Shown here in pieces: positions 24,945 to 34,429 of a DNA stretch of 64,000 nt. Position 1 is the stretch's first letter, and every line of letters begins with the position of its first letter. Made by a program: the position numbers and the translations under genes. The notes beneath the pieces are model-generated. The model was not told the origin of the DNA and ran no database searches. It was given only the letters and a program-made list of their open reading frames with translations. Origin of the DNA: Beijerinckiaceae bacterium (lineage in GTDB: Bacteria > Pseudomonadota > Alphaproteobacteria > Rhizobiales > Beijerinckiaceae); NCBI GenBank assembly GCA_947475995.1, contig CANJNI010000007.1, forward strand, positions 1 to 64,000, read 5' to 3'.

Positions 24945-25765
24945 GCGAGGGCCTCGCCGGTCTTGCGCTTCGAGACCGCCAGAAAGACAAGCCCGATGAC
25001 GATCAGGGGCAGCGACAGCAGCATGCCCATCGTGGTGCCGCCGAACAGGAAACCCAGTTGCGGGTCTGGTTCTCGGAAAAATTCGCAGATGATGCGTGCG
25101 ATTCCATAGCCGATGCAGAAAAGCCCGGTGACGAGGCCCGGCCTTTTCAGCGCGCCGCCCCGCAGGGCGAACCAGAGCAGGACCAGCAACAGGAGGCCTT
25201 CGAGCCCCGCTTCGTAGAGCTGGCTCGGATGGCGCGGCTGCGGGCCGGCGTCCGGGAACACCATGGCCCATGCGACATCGCTCGGGCGGCCCCAGAGTTC
25301 TGGCTTGATGAAGTTGGCGATGCGGCCGAGGAAGAGCCCGATCGGGGCGACTGCCGAGCAGATGTCGCCGACGGACAGCACCGGGACTCCCGCACGTCTG
25401 GCGAAAGCCCAGATTCCCAGGGCCGCGCCCGCGAGACCGCCGTGGAACGACATGCCGCCGTTCCAGACCTTCACGATGTCTTCGGGGTGAACGAGGTAGT
25501 AGCCCGGATTGTAGAACAGCACATAGCCGAGCCGTCCGCCGAACACGACGCCGATCGCCACGTAGACGATCAGGTCATCGAGGCTGGCCCTGGTCGGACG
25601 CGGCAGGCCGCCCCAGAACGCCTCCCGCGCGACGATCCAGCCCGCATAGGCCCAGCCCAGCACGAGGCCAACGATATAGGCCAGCGCATACCAGCGGATC
25701 GGCACGGGGCCGATGTTGATCAGGACCGGGTCGATGACCGGATAGGCAATGACCGGCATCATCAT
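24941..25765 (-). CDS. lgt: Prolipoprotein diacylglyceryl transferase
   Basis: A 274-residue inner-membrane enzyme that attaches diacylglycerol to the lipobox Cys of prolipoproteins. Family landmarks are GGRLGYVLFYNP, GGMSFHGGLAG, FLGRIANFIKPELWGRPSD (the Lgt signature) and RHPSQLYEAGLEG. About seven membrane helices are evident. Three consecutive ATGs (25765, 25762, 25759) are possible starts, with GGAG upstream. The stop overlaps the midA GTG. At least two lipoproteins in this window (48720-49172, 32068-32673) would be its substrates. Confidence 0.95.
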   Translation of the reverse strand: MMMPVIAYPVIDPVLINIGPVPIRWYALAYIVGLVLGWAYAGWIVAREAFWGGLPRPTRASLDDLIVYVAIGVVFGGRLGYVLFYNPGYYLVHPEDIVKVWNGGMSFHGGLAGAALGIWAFARRAGVPVLSVGDICSAVAPIGLFLGRIANFIKPELWGRPSDVAWAMVFPDAGPQPRHPSQLYEAGLEGLLLLVLLWFALRGGALKRPGLVTGLFCIGYGIARIICEFFREPDPQLGFLFGGTTMGMLLSLPLIVIGLVFLAVSKRKTGEALA

Positions 25766-25891
25766 CGATTCACGTCTCCGGGCGGCTGATGCGGTGATGC
25801 GACGCTCGCCTGCGGGCGTCAAGCGGCCCCCGCCATCTTGCGCAGAAGCCCGAATGGCTCCATGTGAGGCGCATCAACCCGCGAGGCCGGC

Positions 25892-26149
25892 ATGCCGCAG
25901 ACCAAGAGCCCCATTCTCGACGAATTGTCGCGTCTCATGACGGACGCGGCCGGTCTGGCGCAGGGCGTCAAGCGCGAGGCGGAGACGCTCGCCAAGACCC
26001 AGCTCGAACGTGTGCTGTCCACCATGGATGTGGTGACTCGCGAGGAATTCGAGGCCGTCCGCGACATCGCGATTCTCGCCCGCGAGGAAAATGACCGCCT
26101 CGAGGCCCGTCTGGCGGCTCTGGAAGCGAAGCTTTCCGGCCAAGGCTAA
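25892..26149 (+). CDS. ubiK: Ubiquinone biosynthesis accessory factor UbiK
   Basis: An 85-residue protein of the BMFP/YqiC family. It has an amphipathic N-terminal half (ILDELSRLMTDAAGLAQG) followed by REEFEAVRDIAILAREENDRLEARL, a trimerising coiled coil. UbiK with UbiJ promotes aerobic ubiquinone synthesis and binds lipids. It is divergent from lgt with about 125 bp between. The ATG is at 25892. Confidence 0.85.
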   Translation: MPQTKSPILDELSRLMTDAAGLAQGVKREAETLAKTQLERVLSTMDVVTREEFEAVRDIAILAREENDRLEARLAALEAKLSGQG

Positions 26150-26422
26150 GCGCCTGCCGGGTTATCCCCATCTGATGCGGCCCAATGGCGCTGCTACGTT
26201 GTGGACACATGCGTCCGCTGCATGGACGCAACGCCACGAATCAACGAGCTTGCATGCCGTCTAGGGTGCGCCTGCGGATCGGCGTATAGTGATCTAGCAA
26301 GTTGATTCGTCGGGACTCTCCGGCGCTTCTCCGGTCTGAAGGTCACTCTGCGTCGCGTTGGTTGCGCTTGTTGTGCGTGCTGTTCCACCGCGTTCCGCCT
26401 TTATGCTTGCCCAGGCCCAGGA

Positions 26423-26923
26423 ATGTCCCTCACCCAGGTCGATACCGATCGGTCCGAACATCCCGTCGATGTTGTGGAGCATATGGCTTCGCTCAATCGC
26501 TGGGCCTTCGAGCGCGCCGACGATGACGAAATTTCCATGTCGGTGACGGGCGGCTGGACGGATTATCATATCTCCTTCACATGGCTGCCGGATGTGGAAG
26601 CGCTGCACCTTGGCTGCGCGTTCGACCTCAAGGTGCCCGAACGACGCCGCAACGAGGTGCTGAACCTTGTCTCGATGGCCAACGAGCAATTGTGGATCGG
26701 CCATTTCGGCCTGTGGGACGCCGAGAACGTCATCATCTTCCGCCATTCGCTGCTGCTGACCGGCGGGGCCGAGCCGAACCGCCAGCAATGCGAGTCGCTG
26801 CTCAACATGGCTGTGACGTCCTGCGAGCGCTTCTACCAGGCGTTCCAGTTCGTGCTCTGGGCGGGCAAGAGCGCGCGCGAGGCGCTCGACGCCGCCATGT
26901 TCGAGACCAGCGGACAGGCCTGA
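26423..26923 (+). CDS. YbjN-domain protein
   Basis: A 166-residue protein with a YbjN-like chaperone fold: FERADDDEISMSVTGGW, then DYHISFTWLPDVEALHLGCAFDLKVP, QLWIGHFGLWDAENVIIFRHSL, and a helical C-terminus. In alphaproteobacteria ybjN is typically directly upstream of proC, as here (2-nt gap), implying one transcript. Its biochemical role is not established. The 270-bp region upstream (26150-26422) holds no gene but has three GANTC sites. Confidence 0.8.
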   Translation: MSLTQVDTDRSEHPVDVVEHMASLNRWAFERADDDEISMSVTGGWTDYHISFTWLPDVEALHLGCAFDLKVPERRRNEVLNLVSMANEQLWIGHFGLWDAENVIIFRHSLLLTGGAEPNRQQCESLLNMAVTSCERFYQAFQFVLWAGKSAREALDAAMFETSGQA

Positions 26924-26925
26924 CC

Positions 26926-27747
26926 ATGGCGAACATGCCTTCCTCGATCGTGCTCGTGGGCGCGGGCAAGATGGGCGGCGCCATGCTGCAGGGCTGGCTG
27001 TCGCTGGGGCTGAACGGCGCGTCCGCCACCGTGATCGATCCCTATCCGTCGGCGGAACTCAATGCGCTCGCGGCCCGGCACGGGGTGCGGATCAACCCGC
27101 CCGAGGGTTCGGTCTCCGCGCCAGAAGTCGTGCTGCTGGCCATCAAGCCGCAGACGCTCGACGCCGCCGCGCCCGACATCGGCAAACTTGTCGGGCCGGA
27201 TACGCTGGTCGTGTCGATCATGGCGGGCAAGACAATCGCCAACATCGCCTCGCGCATTCCATCGGCCAGGGCCGTGGTGCGCGCCATGCCGAACACGCCG
27301 GCTGCGGTCGGCCGCGGCATCACCGGCGCAGCCGCCAGTGCGGCGGTGACGCCCGCCCAGCGCGAGACTGCCGCGGCGCTGCTTTCGGCCATTGGGCGTT
27401 TCGAGTGGGTGCCGACCGAGGACCTGATCGACGCCGTCACGGCGGTCTCCGGCTCCGGCCCGGCCTATGTGTTCCTGCTCGCCGAATGCATGGCGAAAGC
27501 GGGCGTGGCGGCCGGCCTGCCGCCGGACCTTGCGGAGCGTCTGGCGCGCGCCACCGTGGAAGGCGCGGGCGAACTCATGTGGCGCGACGCCACGACCGGC
27601 CCTGCCCAATTGCGCAAGAACGTCACGTCGCCGGGCGGCACCACTGCGGCCGCCCTGGACGTCCTGATGGGACCGGACGGACTGGAGCCGCTGATGACGC
27701 GCGCCATCGCAGCGGCCAAACAGCGCGGGCGCGACCTTTCGGGCTGA
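26926..27747 (+). CDS. proC: Pyrroline-5-carboxylate reductase
   Basis: A 273-residue enzyme reducing P5C to proline with NAD(P)H. Evidence: the N-terminal dinucleotide-binding VLVGAGKMGGAMLQGW, AIKPQTLDAAAP, a RAMPNTPAAVGRG loop, and the C-terminal proC signature region VTAVSGSGPAYVFLLAE with LRKNVTSPGGTTAAAL. The ATG is 2 nt after the ybjN stop. Full-length. Confidence 0.95.
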   Translation: MANMPSSIVLVGAGKMGGAMLQGWLSLGLNGASATVIDPYPSAELNALAARHGVRINPPEGSVSAPEVVLLAIKPQTLDAAAPDIGKLVGPDTLVVSIMAGKTIANIASRIPSARAVVRAMPNTPAAVGRGITGAAASAAVTPAQRETAAALLSAIGRFEWVPTEDLIDAVTAVSGSGPAYVFLLAECMAKAGVAAGLPPDLAERLARATVEGAGELMWRDATTGPAQLRKNVTSPGGTTAAALDVLMGPDGLEPLMTRAIAAAKQRGRDLSG

Positions 27748-27805
27748 GCGACATTCATTGGACTTATTCGGCGGGCGAACTACCTTTTGCCCAAAGGAGT
27801 TCCGT

Positions 27806-28528
27806 ATGTCGTTCAGTCAGGAATCCGCCGCCCCCAAGGCTCCGCGCGACGCCATCATCGACGCCCTGATGGAGATCGCAGCCGAGCGCCGCTGGGAAGA
27901 CATTTCGATCACCGACATTGCCGAGCGGGCGGGCGTCACCCTGTCGCAGTTCCGCGACGCCTTTCCGTCCAAGGGCGCGGTGCTGGGCGGCTTCTCGCGC
28001 CGCATCGACAAGATTGTGCTCGACGCGATGGACAATACCCTCGCCGCCGAACCCGCCAAGGAGCGGCTTGCGGACGTGCTGATGCGGCGGCTCGACGCCA
28101 TGTCGCTTTATCGGGAAGGCCTGCGGGAAGTCGCCAAATGGGCGCGGCGCGATCCGCTGGCGGCCGCCTCCCTCAACCAGATGGCGCTCAATTCCATGCG
28201 CTTCATGCTGGAAGCCGCGCGCATCGACTCGGAAGGCCCGGTGGGAGCGCTGAAGCTGCAGGGACTCGTGCTGGCCTGGACGCGCATCCTCGACGTCTGG
28301 TTCGACGATCTCGACGAAGGGCAGGGCGCCACGATGGCCGAACTCGACCGCACGCTCACGCAAGGCGGACGGCTGGTCGGCTATGCGCAGGACGCCTTCC
28401 GGCTCACCGCGCCTTTGCGCTCGCTGGCGGGCGCGCTGTGCAATGCGCGCCGCGATTTCGGCGGCAGACGCCGCGAGCGCTGGAGCGACCGCAGCGAGAC
28501 GGGCGAGGAAGAGCCGATTGCGTTGTGA
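27806..28528 (+). CDS. TetR/AcrR-family transcriptional regulator
   Basis: A 240-residue protein with an N-terminal TetR HTH (~12-60: DALMEIAAERRWEDISITDI, then AGVTLSQFRDAFPSKGAVL) and a helical ligand-binding C-terminal domain. AAAGGAG lies 7 nt before ATG 27806. It follows proC by 58 bp and may share its transcript. The closest catabolic gene is the convergent acyl-CoA ligase at 28557, but control of it is not demonstrable here. The C-terminal 30 residues are Arg/Glu-rich and disordered. Confidence 0.8.
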   Translation: MSFSQESAAPKAPRDAIIDALMEIAAERRWEDISITDIAERAGVTLSQFRDAFPSKGAVLGGFSRRIDKIVLDAMDNTLAAEPAKERLADVLMRRLDAMSLYREGLREVAKWARRDPLAAASLNQMALNSMRFMLEAARIDSEGPVGALKLQGLVLAWTRILDVWFDDLDEGQGATMAELDRTLTQGGRLVGYAQDAFRLTAPLRSLAGALCNARRDFGGRRRERWSDRSETGEEEPIAL

Positions 28529-28556
28529 GGGCGACCTGGCAAGGCCGGGCGCGCAC

Positions 28557-30179
28557 TCACTCCGGCAGCCGGTAATCCCTGAACTCTTCCCGCAGCTTCA
28601 GCTTGTTGATCTTGCCGGTCGCGGTGTGCGGAATTTCCGAAATCACCTGCACGTCGTCCGGCATCCACCATTTGGCGATCTTGCCGTCCATGAAGGACAG
28701 GACATTGCGGCGGTCGATCGAGCGGCCTTCTTTCGCCACCACGATCAGCAAGGGGCGTTCGCTCCATTTTTCATGCGCGATGCCGATGACGGCGGCCTCC
28801 GCCACATCCGGATGGCCGACGGCGAGATTTTCGAGTTCGATGGACGAGATCCATTCGCCGCCGGACTTGATGACGTCCTTCGAGCGGTCGGTGATCTGCA
28901 TGTAGCCTTCAGGGTCGATGGTGGCGACATCGCCGGTGTCGAAGAATCCTTGCGGGTCGAGGATGTTTTCGTCGCTGCCGAAATAGCCTTTGGTGACCGC
29001 GAAGCCGGAGACCTTCAGCCGCCCGAAGGTCTTGCCGTCCCACGGCAGTTCGCGGCCTTCGTCGTCGGTGATCTTCATGTCGACCCCGAACGGCGCGTAA
29101 CCCTGTTTGGACTTGAGGTCGAGCAGCGCCTCGCCGGTGACGTGGCTGAGCGAGGATTTGACCGCGCAGAGCGACCCGATGGGGCTCATCTCGGTCATGC
29201 CCCATGCGTGGACGACCGTGAGGCCGTAATCGCGTTCGAAGGTTTCGATCATCGCGCGCGGCGCGGCGGATCCGCCGACCAGCATGAACTTCGTCGTCGA
29301 AAGCTTGCGGCCCTCTTTCTGCAAAAAGGCGAGCAGCATGGCCCAGACGGTCGGCACACCGGCCGCCATGGTGACGCCCTCCTGTTCCATCAGTTCGTAA
29401 AGCGAAGCGCCGTCGAGTTTCGGGCCCGGCATCACCATCTTGGCGCCCTGCATGGGACAGGAGAAAGCGAGCGACCACGAGTTTGCATGGAACAGCGGCA
29501 CGACCGGCAGCACCACGGTCGAGGCGCTGATGCGCAGCGCATCCTGATGCACCAGCGACATCGAGTGCAGCACGTTGGAGCGGTGCGTGTAGAGCACGCC
29601 CTTCGGATTGCCGGTGGTGCCGGACGTGTAACAGAGGCCTGCTGCGGTCTTCTCGTCGAAGTCCGCCCATTCAAAGTCGCGGTCCTGCGCGGCGATCCAG
29701 TCCTCGTAGCAAATGGCGTTATTGAGTTTTGTGGCCGGCATATGGGCCCTGTCGGTCAGGATCACATAGCGTTCGACGCTGGGCAGCTTGTCCGCGATGG
29801 CTTCGAGCAGGGGCACGAAGGTGAGGTCCGTCAGCACCATGCGGTCCTGTGCGTGGTTGACGATCCAGACGATCTGGTCCGGAAACAGGCGCGGATTGAC
29901 GGTGTGGTAGATCGCCCCGATCCCGGTGATGCCGTACCAGCTTTCCAGATGCCGCCAGGTGTTCCACGCCAGCGTGGCGATGCGGTCGCCGAGCCGAACG
30001 CCGTCTGCTTCCAGCGCCTGCGCGACCTTTTTCGATCGTTCGCGAATTTGTGAATAGTTGGTGCGGTGAATCGGCCCCTCGACCGACCGGCTGACGACTT
30101 CGCGCTGGCCGTGCTGCCTGGCGGCGTAATCGATGATCCGGTGAATGAGCAGCGGCCAGTCCTGCATCAGTCCGAGCAT
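28557..30179 (-). CDS. Long-chain (or medium-chain) fatty acid-CoA ligase
   Basis: A 540-residue ANL-superfamily enzyme forming acyl-AMP then acyl-CoA. It has the P-loop-like [19 protein letters not shown] (~187-205), the A5 region [31 protein letters not shown], and the A8/A10 region [16 protein letters not shown] with the final [10 protein letters not shown] containing the catalytic Lys. GGAGGAAACG precedes ATG 30179. The sequence style ([19 protein letters not shown]) resembles FadD3/DmdB-type ligases, so methylthiopropionate-CoA ligase is an alternative. It is divergent from a MarR gene 160 bp away, the probable regulator. Confidence 0.85.
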   Translation of the reverse strand: MLGLMQDWPLLIHRIIDYAARQHGQREVVSRSVEGPIHRTNYSQIRERSKKVAQALEADGVRLGDRIATLAWNTWRHLESWYGITGIGAIYHTVNPRLFPDQIVWIVNHAQDRMVLTDLTFVPLLEAIADKLPSVERYVILTDRAHMPATKLNNAICYEDWIAAQDRDFEWADFDEKTAAGLCYTSGTTGNPKGVLYTHRSNVLHSMSLVHQDALRISASTVVLPVVPLFHANSWSLAFSCPMQGAKMVMPGPKLDGASLYELMEQEGVTMAAGVPTVWAMLLAFLQKEGRKLSTTKFMLVGGSAAPRAMIETFERDYGLTVVHAWGMTEMSPIGSLCAVKSSLSHVTGEALLDLKSKQGYAPFGVDMKITDDEGRELPWDGKTFGRLKVSGFAVTKGYFGSDENILDPQGFFDTGDVATIDPEGYMQITDRSKDVIKSGGEWISSIELENLAVGHPDVAEAAVIGIAHEKWSERPLLIVVAKEGRSIDRRNVLSFMDGKIAKWWMPDDVQVISEIPHTATGKINKLKLREEFRDYRLPE

Positions 30180-30339
30180 CGTTTCCTCCAAAGCCTGGCC
30201 TTGAATCATCTTGTCGGCTGCAAGAATGAAGCGGCGCGGCTGCGTGCGCAATGAGCCGTCCGGACAATCGCGCGCTTTGTCGCGCTTGCGGTGGGCAATA
30301 GCCCCGTCTAGTTTGCAGCGCAAAACTACGGGAGACAGA

Positions 30340-30792
30340 ATGACCGAACCTGACCACGAATCCAATGCGATAAGGGTCTGGTTCCGACTCCTGCGCCTGC
30401 AGGCCCGCCTCCATGTGGCCGCCTCGGACAGGCTCAAGAAGCTTGGCGTTTCGGTCGCCCAATGCGACGTCCTGACAACCCTGACCGAGCGGGAAGGCGT
30501 CAGCCAGCAGGAACTGGCTCAACGGCTTTACGTCACCAAGGGCAATATTTCCGGATTGATCGACCGGCTGGCGGCGGCCGGCTATGTGGAGCGCCGCGCC
30601 ATCGTGGGCGATCGCCGTTCCCATGCGATCTTTCTCACCGAGGAAGGCCGGCGGATCGCCCTGGAGGGGATTACCGTACAGCGCAGCTTCGTGCGCGATA
30701 CGATCGGGCAAATGTCGGCCGAGAATATTGCGGCTTTCGAGCGTTTGCTGATCGAGGCGCGCGACCGGGTGCGCGAGCTTAGCGCGCCATAA
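30340..30792 (+). CDS. MarR-family regulator divergent from acyl-CoA ligase
   Basis: A 150-residue winged-helix protein. The HTH includes VSQQELAQRLYVTKGNISGLIDRLAAAGYVERR, and the wing follows with GDRRSHAIFLTEEG. GGGAGA precedes ATG 30340. MarR proteins of this type usually release DNA on binding an acyl-CoA or aromatic-CoA, which suits control of the divergent ligase. The ligand is unknown. Confidence 0.85.
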   Translation: MTEPDHESNAIRVWFRLLRLQARLHVAASDRLKKLGVSVAQCDVLTTLTEREGVSQQELAQRLYVTKGNISGLIDRLAAAGYVERRAIVGDRRSHAIFLTEEGRRIALEGITVQRSFVRDTIGQMSAENIAAFERLLIEARDRVRELSAP

Positions 30793-30885
30793 GTCCGCCC
30801 CGTTTTAAGGCAACCTTAACCTGACCGGTCGAATTTGGGAGCAACGGACGGCCTTTTGCCGACCGTGGTTTCTCGAAAGTGTACC

Positions 30886-31092
30886 ATGACCGAGTCCGCG
30901 TTGACCCCGCCTCCGGCGGTCGAGGAAGTTGAGGATGCCCGCGCTCTCCAGTTGCGTCTCTATCGGGAAATCGGGCTCTCCGCCGTCGCAGCGGCTCTCG
31001 ATGTCAGCCTCGACGCGGTCGCCGAACCTGCCCGGCTTCGCCAGCCGGTCCAGTCCAGCGAGACGGCCGGGATTCATCGCGTCGCGGCCTGA
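30886..31092 (+). CDS. Hypothetical small protein (68 aa)
   Basis: The frame from ATG 30886 starts MTESALTPPPAVEEVEDARALQ and continues with a predicted helix (LYREIGLSAVAAALDVSLDAVA) but has no known domain. It lies between the marR gene and the Tat phosphoesterase, both on the same strand, with gaps of 93 and 33 bp. There is little Shine-Dalgarno. It may be real or may be leader DNA of the phosphoesterase gene. Confidence 0.4.
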   Translation: MTESALTPPPAVEEVEDARALQLRLYREIGLSAVAAALDVSLDAVAEPARLRQPVQSSETAGIHRVAA

Positions 31093-31125
31093 TCGGGCCG
31101 AATTCAGCCAGAACGGCTTTTTCTC

Positions 31126-32067
31126 ATGGGGTTGATCAGCCGCCGGCTTTTTCTGCAGGGTGCGGGCGGGTTTACGCTCGCGACCGGCGGCCTTGGCGGA
31201 TACGCCTTCGGGGTCGAACCCGGGCTTCTGCTTGAACGGACGTCCTACCGGATCACGCCGCCGAATTGGCCTGCCGGTCTGGAACTCAAGATCGCCATCA
31301 TTGCGGATCTGCACGCCTGCGAGCCCTGGATGTCGGCGGCGCGCATCCGGTCGATCTGCGAAACGGTCAATGAGGGCAAGCCGGACCTGATCGTCCTGCT
31401 GGGCGACGACAATGGCGGGCACAATATGGTGACCGCCCCGGTCCTGCCCGACCAATGGGGCGAATCTCTCGAAATCCTGAAGGCGCCGCTCGGCGTCTAT
31501 GCGGTTCTGGGCAACCACGACTGGTGGCACGGCGCGCTGCCGAACATGCCTCGGGATGAGGCCGAGAGCATCCGCAAGGCCTTCCGGGGCGCGAAAATCC
31601 GGCTTCTCGAAAACCACGCCGTGCGGCTGACGCACAGGGGCCAGCCGTTCTGGCTATTGGGTCTGGGCGACCAGATGGCGACGCGCATCGGTCGCGGTCG
31701 CTATCGGGGCCATGACGATCTGCCCGGAACGCTCAAACTCGTGATGGACGATGCGCCGGCGATCCTGCTCGCCCACGAGCCGTTCATCTTCAAGGATGTG
31801 CCGGAGCGGATCGCCATCACCCTGTGCGGCCATACGCATGGCGGGCAGGTGAATTTCCCGATCATCGGCGCGCCCTTTGCGGCGCGGCGGTTCGGCAAGG
31901 ACCACGTCTATGGTCATATCGTGGAAGGGGGCCGCCACATGCTGATCTCGGCGGGGCTCGGCACGTCCATCGTGCCGGTGCGGTTCATGCGTCCGCCCGA
32001 GATTGTGGACCTGACGCTGGGAAGCCCGGCGCTCGTTCAGAACGCCGGGGCCCGGTCCGCCATCTGA
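31126..32067 (+). CDS. Tat-exported metallophosphoesterase (YaeI-like)
   Basis: A 313-residue protein with a twin-arginine signal (SRRLFLQGAGGF) and calcineurin-like phosphoesterase motifs in order: IIADLHA (Asp61, His63), LGDDN (Asp94), LGNHDWWHG (Asn130, His131), AHEPF and CGHTHGGQ near residue 233. Two metal ions bridge at these residues. YaeI-type enzymes cleave UDP-diacylglucosamine or other phosphodiesters; here folding in the cytoplasm before export is predicted. The stop abuts the stop of the convergent L,D-transpeptidase. Confidence 0.85.
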   Translation: MGLISRRLFLQGAGGFTLATGGLGGYAFGVEPGLLLERTSYRITPPNWPAGLELKIAIIADLHACEPWMSAARIRSICETVNEGKPDLIVLLGDDNGGHNMVTAPVLPDQWGESLEILKAPLGVYAVLGNHDWWHGALPNMPRDEAESIRKAFRGAKIRLLENHAVRLTHRGQPFWLLGLGDQMATRIGRGRYRGHDDLPGTLKLVMDDAPAILLAHEPFIFKDVPERIAITLCGHTHGGQVNFPIIGAPFAARRFGKDHVYGHIVEGGRHMLISAGLGTSIVPVRFMRPPEIVDLTLGSPALVQNAGARSAI

Positions 32068-32673
32068 TTACTTCACGATGACCCTGGTCTTCAGCGAGAC
32101 CCGGTTGTAGAGGTCGATCACGTCGATGTTGCGCATGCGGATGCAGCCCGACGATACACTCTGGCCGATCTTTTCCGGCTCGTTGGTGCCGTGGATGCGG
32201 TACAGCGTGTCCTTGCCGCCGTCATAGAGATAGAGCGCGCGGGCCCCGAGAGGATTGTCCGGGCCGCCCTTGAGACCGCCCGCCGCAGCCGTCGGCTTGA
32301 GGTGGGGCCAGCGCTCCAGCATGTCGGAGGGGGGCATCCAGTGCGGCCATTCGGCCTTGCGGCCCACGGTGGCGGTTCCGGTCCACCCATAGGCTTCCGC
32401 CCCGGTGGCGACGCCGTAGCGAATCGCCTTCTTTCCGGGCAGGACGAAATAGAGGTGATTTTGCTTCGTATCGACCACGACGGTTCCGGGCGCTTCGCCG
32501 GTCGGATCATCGACCTCGTAGCGGTGGAAGTTCATGTCGATCTCGAAGTTCGGCACCATCGCCATGAATTCGGCGTCGCGCTTGGAGACTTCCGGCTCCG
32601 GGATAGACCTGTAATTGCAGCCGGCCAGACCGACAGCTAACGCTGCGGCGATCAGCAATCCCTTGAAATTCAT
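32068..32673 (-). CDS. L,D-transpeptidase (YkuD) lipoprotein
   Basis: A 201-residue protein with a lipoprotein signal ending LAVGLAGC (lipobox, Cys19). Its YkuD catalytic domain holds the His of HGTNEPEK and the nucleophile Cys of SVSSGCIRM. It would form 3-3 cross-links in peptidoglycan or attach proteins to it from the periplasmic side. ATG 32673 starts the signal; the longer upstream frame crosses the divergent HDAC-like gene. The region to 32881 is the shared promoter space. Confidence 0.9.
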   Translation of the reverse strand: MNFKGLLIAAALAVGLAGCNYRSIPEPEVSKRDAEFMAMVPNFEIDMNFHRYEVDDPTGEAPGTVVVDTKQNHLYFVLPGKKAIRYGVATGAEAYGWTGTATVGRKAEWPHWMPPSDMLERWPHLKPTAAAGGLKGGPDNPLGARALYLYDGGKDTLYRIHGTNEPEKIGQSVSSGCIRMRNIDVIDLYNRVSLKTRVIVK

Positions 32674-32881
32674 CACGTCAGCCCTGATTCTATTTTTGCT
32701 AACCAAACTTATTAGGAATTTCCTTACCATAATCTTAGCGACCGGCATGGTTGCCGCAGCGTAAAGCCAAGCCTGTGGCGCGCATGTTACACTTCGACCA
32801 ATTCGGGGGTTTCCGCGCCTGTCCGGTCGGGGCAGGACGTTCGATCTATCCAAGACGGCGACCAGACATTCGGCGGGGCAC

Positions 32882-33814
32882 GTGACCACACTGTTTCTGA
32901 CCCATCCCTCGTCCCTGAAGCACGACATGGGGCCGGACCACCCCGAGCGCCCCGACCGCATCCGGGCCATCGAGCGCATTCTCGAACACGAGCGCTTCCA
33001 GACGCTCATCCGGGACCGCGCCCCGCGGGGCGATATCTCGACTATCACCCGCGTCCACCCCGAAGCCTATGTGCGCAGCCTTGAAGAGGCGGCGCCGACC
33101 GAGGGCCATGTGTCGCTGGACGGCGATACATCGATGAATCCGGGAACCTGGGACGCCGCCCTGCATGCGATCGGGGCAGCCTGCCAGGCGGTCGACGAGG
33201 TGATGGTGCGCCGGGTCACGAATGCTTTCGTGGCCATGCGGCCGCCGGGCCATCACGCTGAAACCGCGACCCCGATGGGCTTCTGCTTCTTCAACAATGC
33301 TGCGGTGGCGGCGCGGCACGCGCAGAAGGTTCACGGCGCGGAGCGCATCGCCATCATGGACTTCGATGTGCACCATGGAAACGGAACGCAGGAGATCTTC
33401 TGGAACGATCCGAGCGTCATGTACGCCTCGACGCACCAGATGCCGCTTTATCCCGGCACAGGTGCGAAGAACGAGACGGGAGATCACGACAACATCGTCA
33501 ATGCGCCGCTGCGTGCGGGAGATGCAGGTCCGCAGTTCCGTGAGGCGATGGAGCAGGTCGTGTTGCCGCGCCTGCATGCCTTCCGGCCCGATCTGGTGAT
33601 CGTATCGGCGGGCTTCGACGCGCACCGGCGCGATCCGCTGGCGAACATCAACCTGCTGGAAGAAGATTTCGGATGGGCGACCGCAAAGCTGATGGATGTC
33701 GCCGACAAACATGCGGGCGGCCGGGTCGTGTCGCTGCTCGAAGGGGGTTATGACCTCGAAGGGCTCGCGCGGTCAGTCGCCGCCCATGTGATGACGCTGA
33801 TGACGGCGCATTGA
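32882..33814 (+). CDS. Histone-deacetylase-family amidohydrolase
   Basis: A 310-residue arginase/deacetylase-fold protein. It has MRPPGHHAET with the catalytic His pair, GFCFFNNAAVAA, IMDFDVHHGNGTQE with zinc ligands Asp and His, and VSAGFDAHRRDPL. Bacterial members deacetylate acetylpolyamines, acetoin-related proteins or other acetylated amines; the native substrate cannot be read here. The start is a GTG at 32882. The stop and that of the convergent gene form TGATCA. Confidence 0.9.
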   Translation: MTTLFLTHPSSLKHDMGPDHPERPDRIRAIERILEHERFQTLIRDRAPRGDISTITRVHPEAYVRSLEEAAPTEGHVSLDGDTSMNPGTWDAALHAIGAACQAVDEVMVRRVTNAFVAMRPPGHHAETATPMGFCFFNNAAVAARHAQKVHGAERIAIMDFDVHHGNGTQEIFWNDPSVMYASTHQMPLYPGTGAKNETGDHDNIVNAPLRAGDAGPQFREAMEQVVLPRLHAFRPDLVIVSAGFDAHRRDPLANINLLEEDFGWATAKLMDVADKHAGGRVVSLLEGGYDLEGLARSVAAHVMTLMTAH

Positions 33815-34327
33815 TCAGCGCGACGCCGAATCGCATTGCGCGCGAGGCGCTGGCTGCAGGATGAAGAGATTGTCGTCGCTGAGCGCGCCGCCGACCTCGA
33901 CGCCGTCCGTTGCGCCCTCGCTGCGAAAGCCATTCTGGTCGCCTTCCAGCCGCAACCCCTTTCCGCTGGCGCGCAACGTGAAGACGCCGCCGTCGCTTTC
34001 AAGCGAACAGGCGATGCGATCGCCTCGCGCCGTGCAGATCGCCACATTGGCAAACCACTCCGTTGACTTCCGGGTCTGGAATCCGAAGCCGAGTTCGAAT
34101 TGTTGCGGCGATGTGTTGGGCTTGCGATCCGCGTTGATGCGGTCGTAGTCGATGATGATCCTTCGCACCTGCTGGCGCTGGTTCTTTCCCAGATGAGCGG
34201 AATCGTAGCTGCGCGCGTAACAGGGCTTTGCGGAAAGCCCTGTAAAATGGCTCGTAAAAAGATCTGCCGAGAGGGCCGGGGCCGTCGAGGCTGCGGTCAT
34301 CAAAATCGTCAGGCCCATGGCGCGCAT
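33815..34327 (-). CDS. Secreted protein of unknown function
   Basis: A 170-residue protein with a signal peptide (MGLTILMTAASTAPALSA), then a beta-rich region containing CYARSYDSAHLGKNQRQ and VAICTARGDRIACSLESDGG. Three or four Cys may form disulfides. ATG 34327 has GAGGAG about 9 nt upstream. I recognise no family. A similar layout is common for periplasmic proteins of Rhizobiales. Confidence 0.55.
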   Translation of the reverse strand: MRAMGLTILMTAASTAPALSADLFTSHFTGLSAKPCYARSYDSAHLGKNQRQQVRRIIIDYDRINADRKPNTSPQQFELGFGFQTRKSTEWFANVAICTARGDRIACSLESDGGVFTLRASGKGLRLEGDQNGFRSEGATDGVEVGGALSDDNLFILQPAPRAQCDSASR

Positions 34328-34429
34328 CGCGGTCGTCTCCTCAAGGTCACATGACACCATAGCAGCGAACCCGGCTGCCGTGCGGCCTTGCTTTGCGATG
34401 ATCTACCTCGAGCGAGCCTCCCCTGCAGC

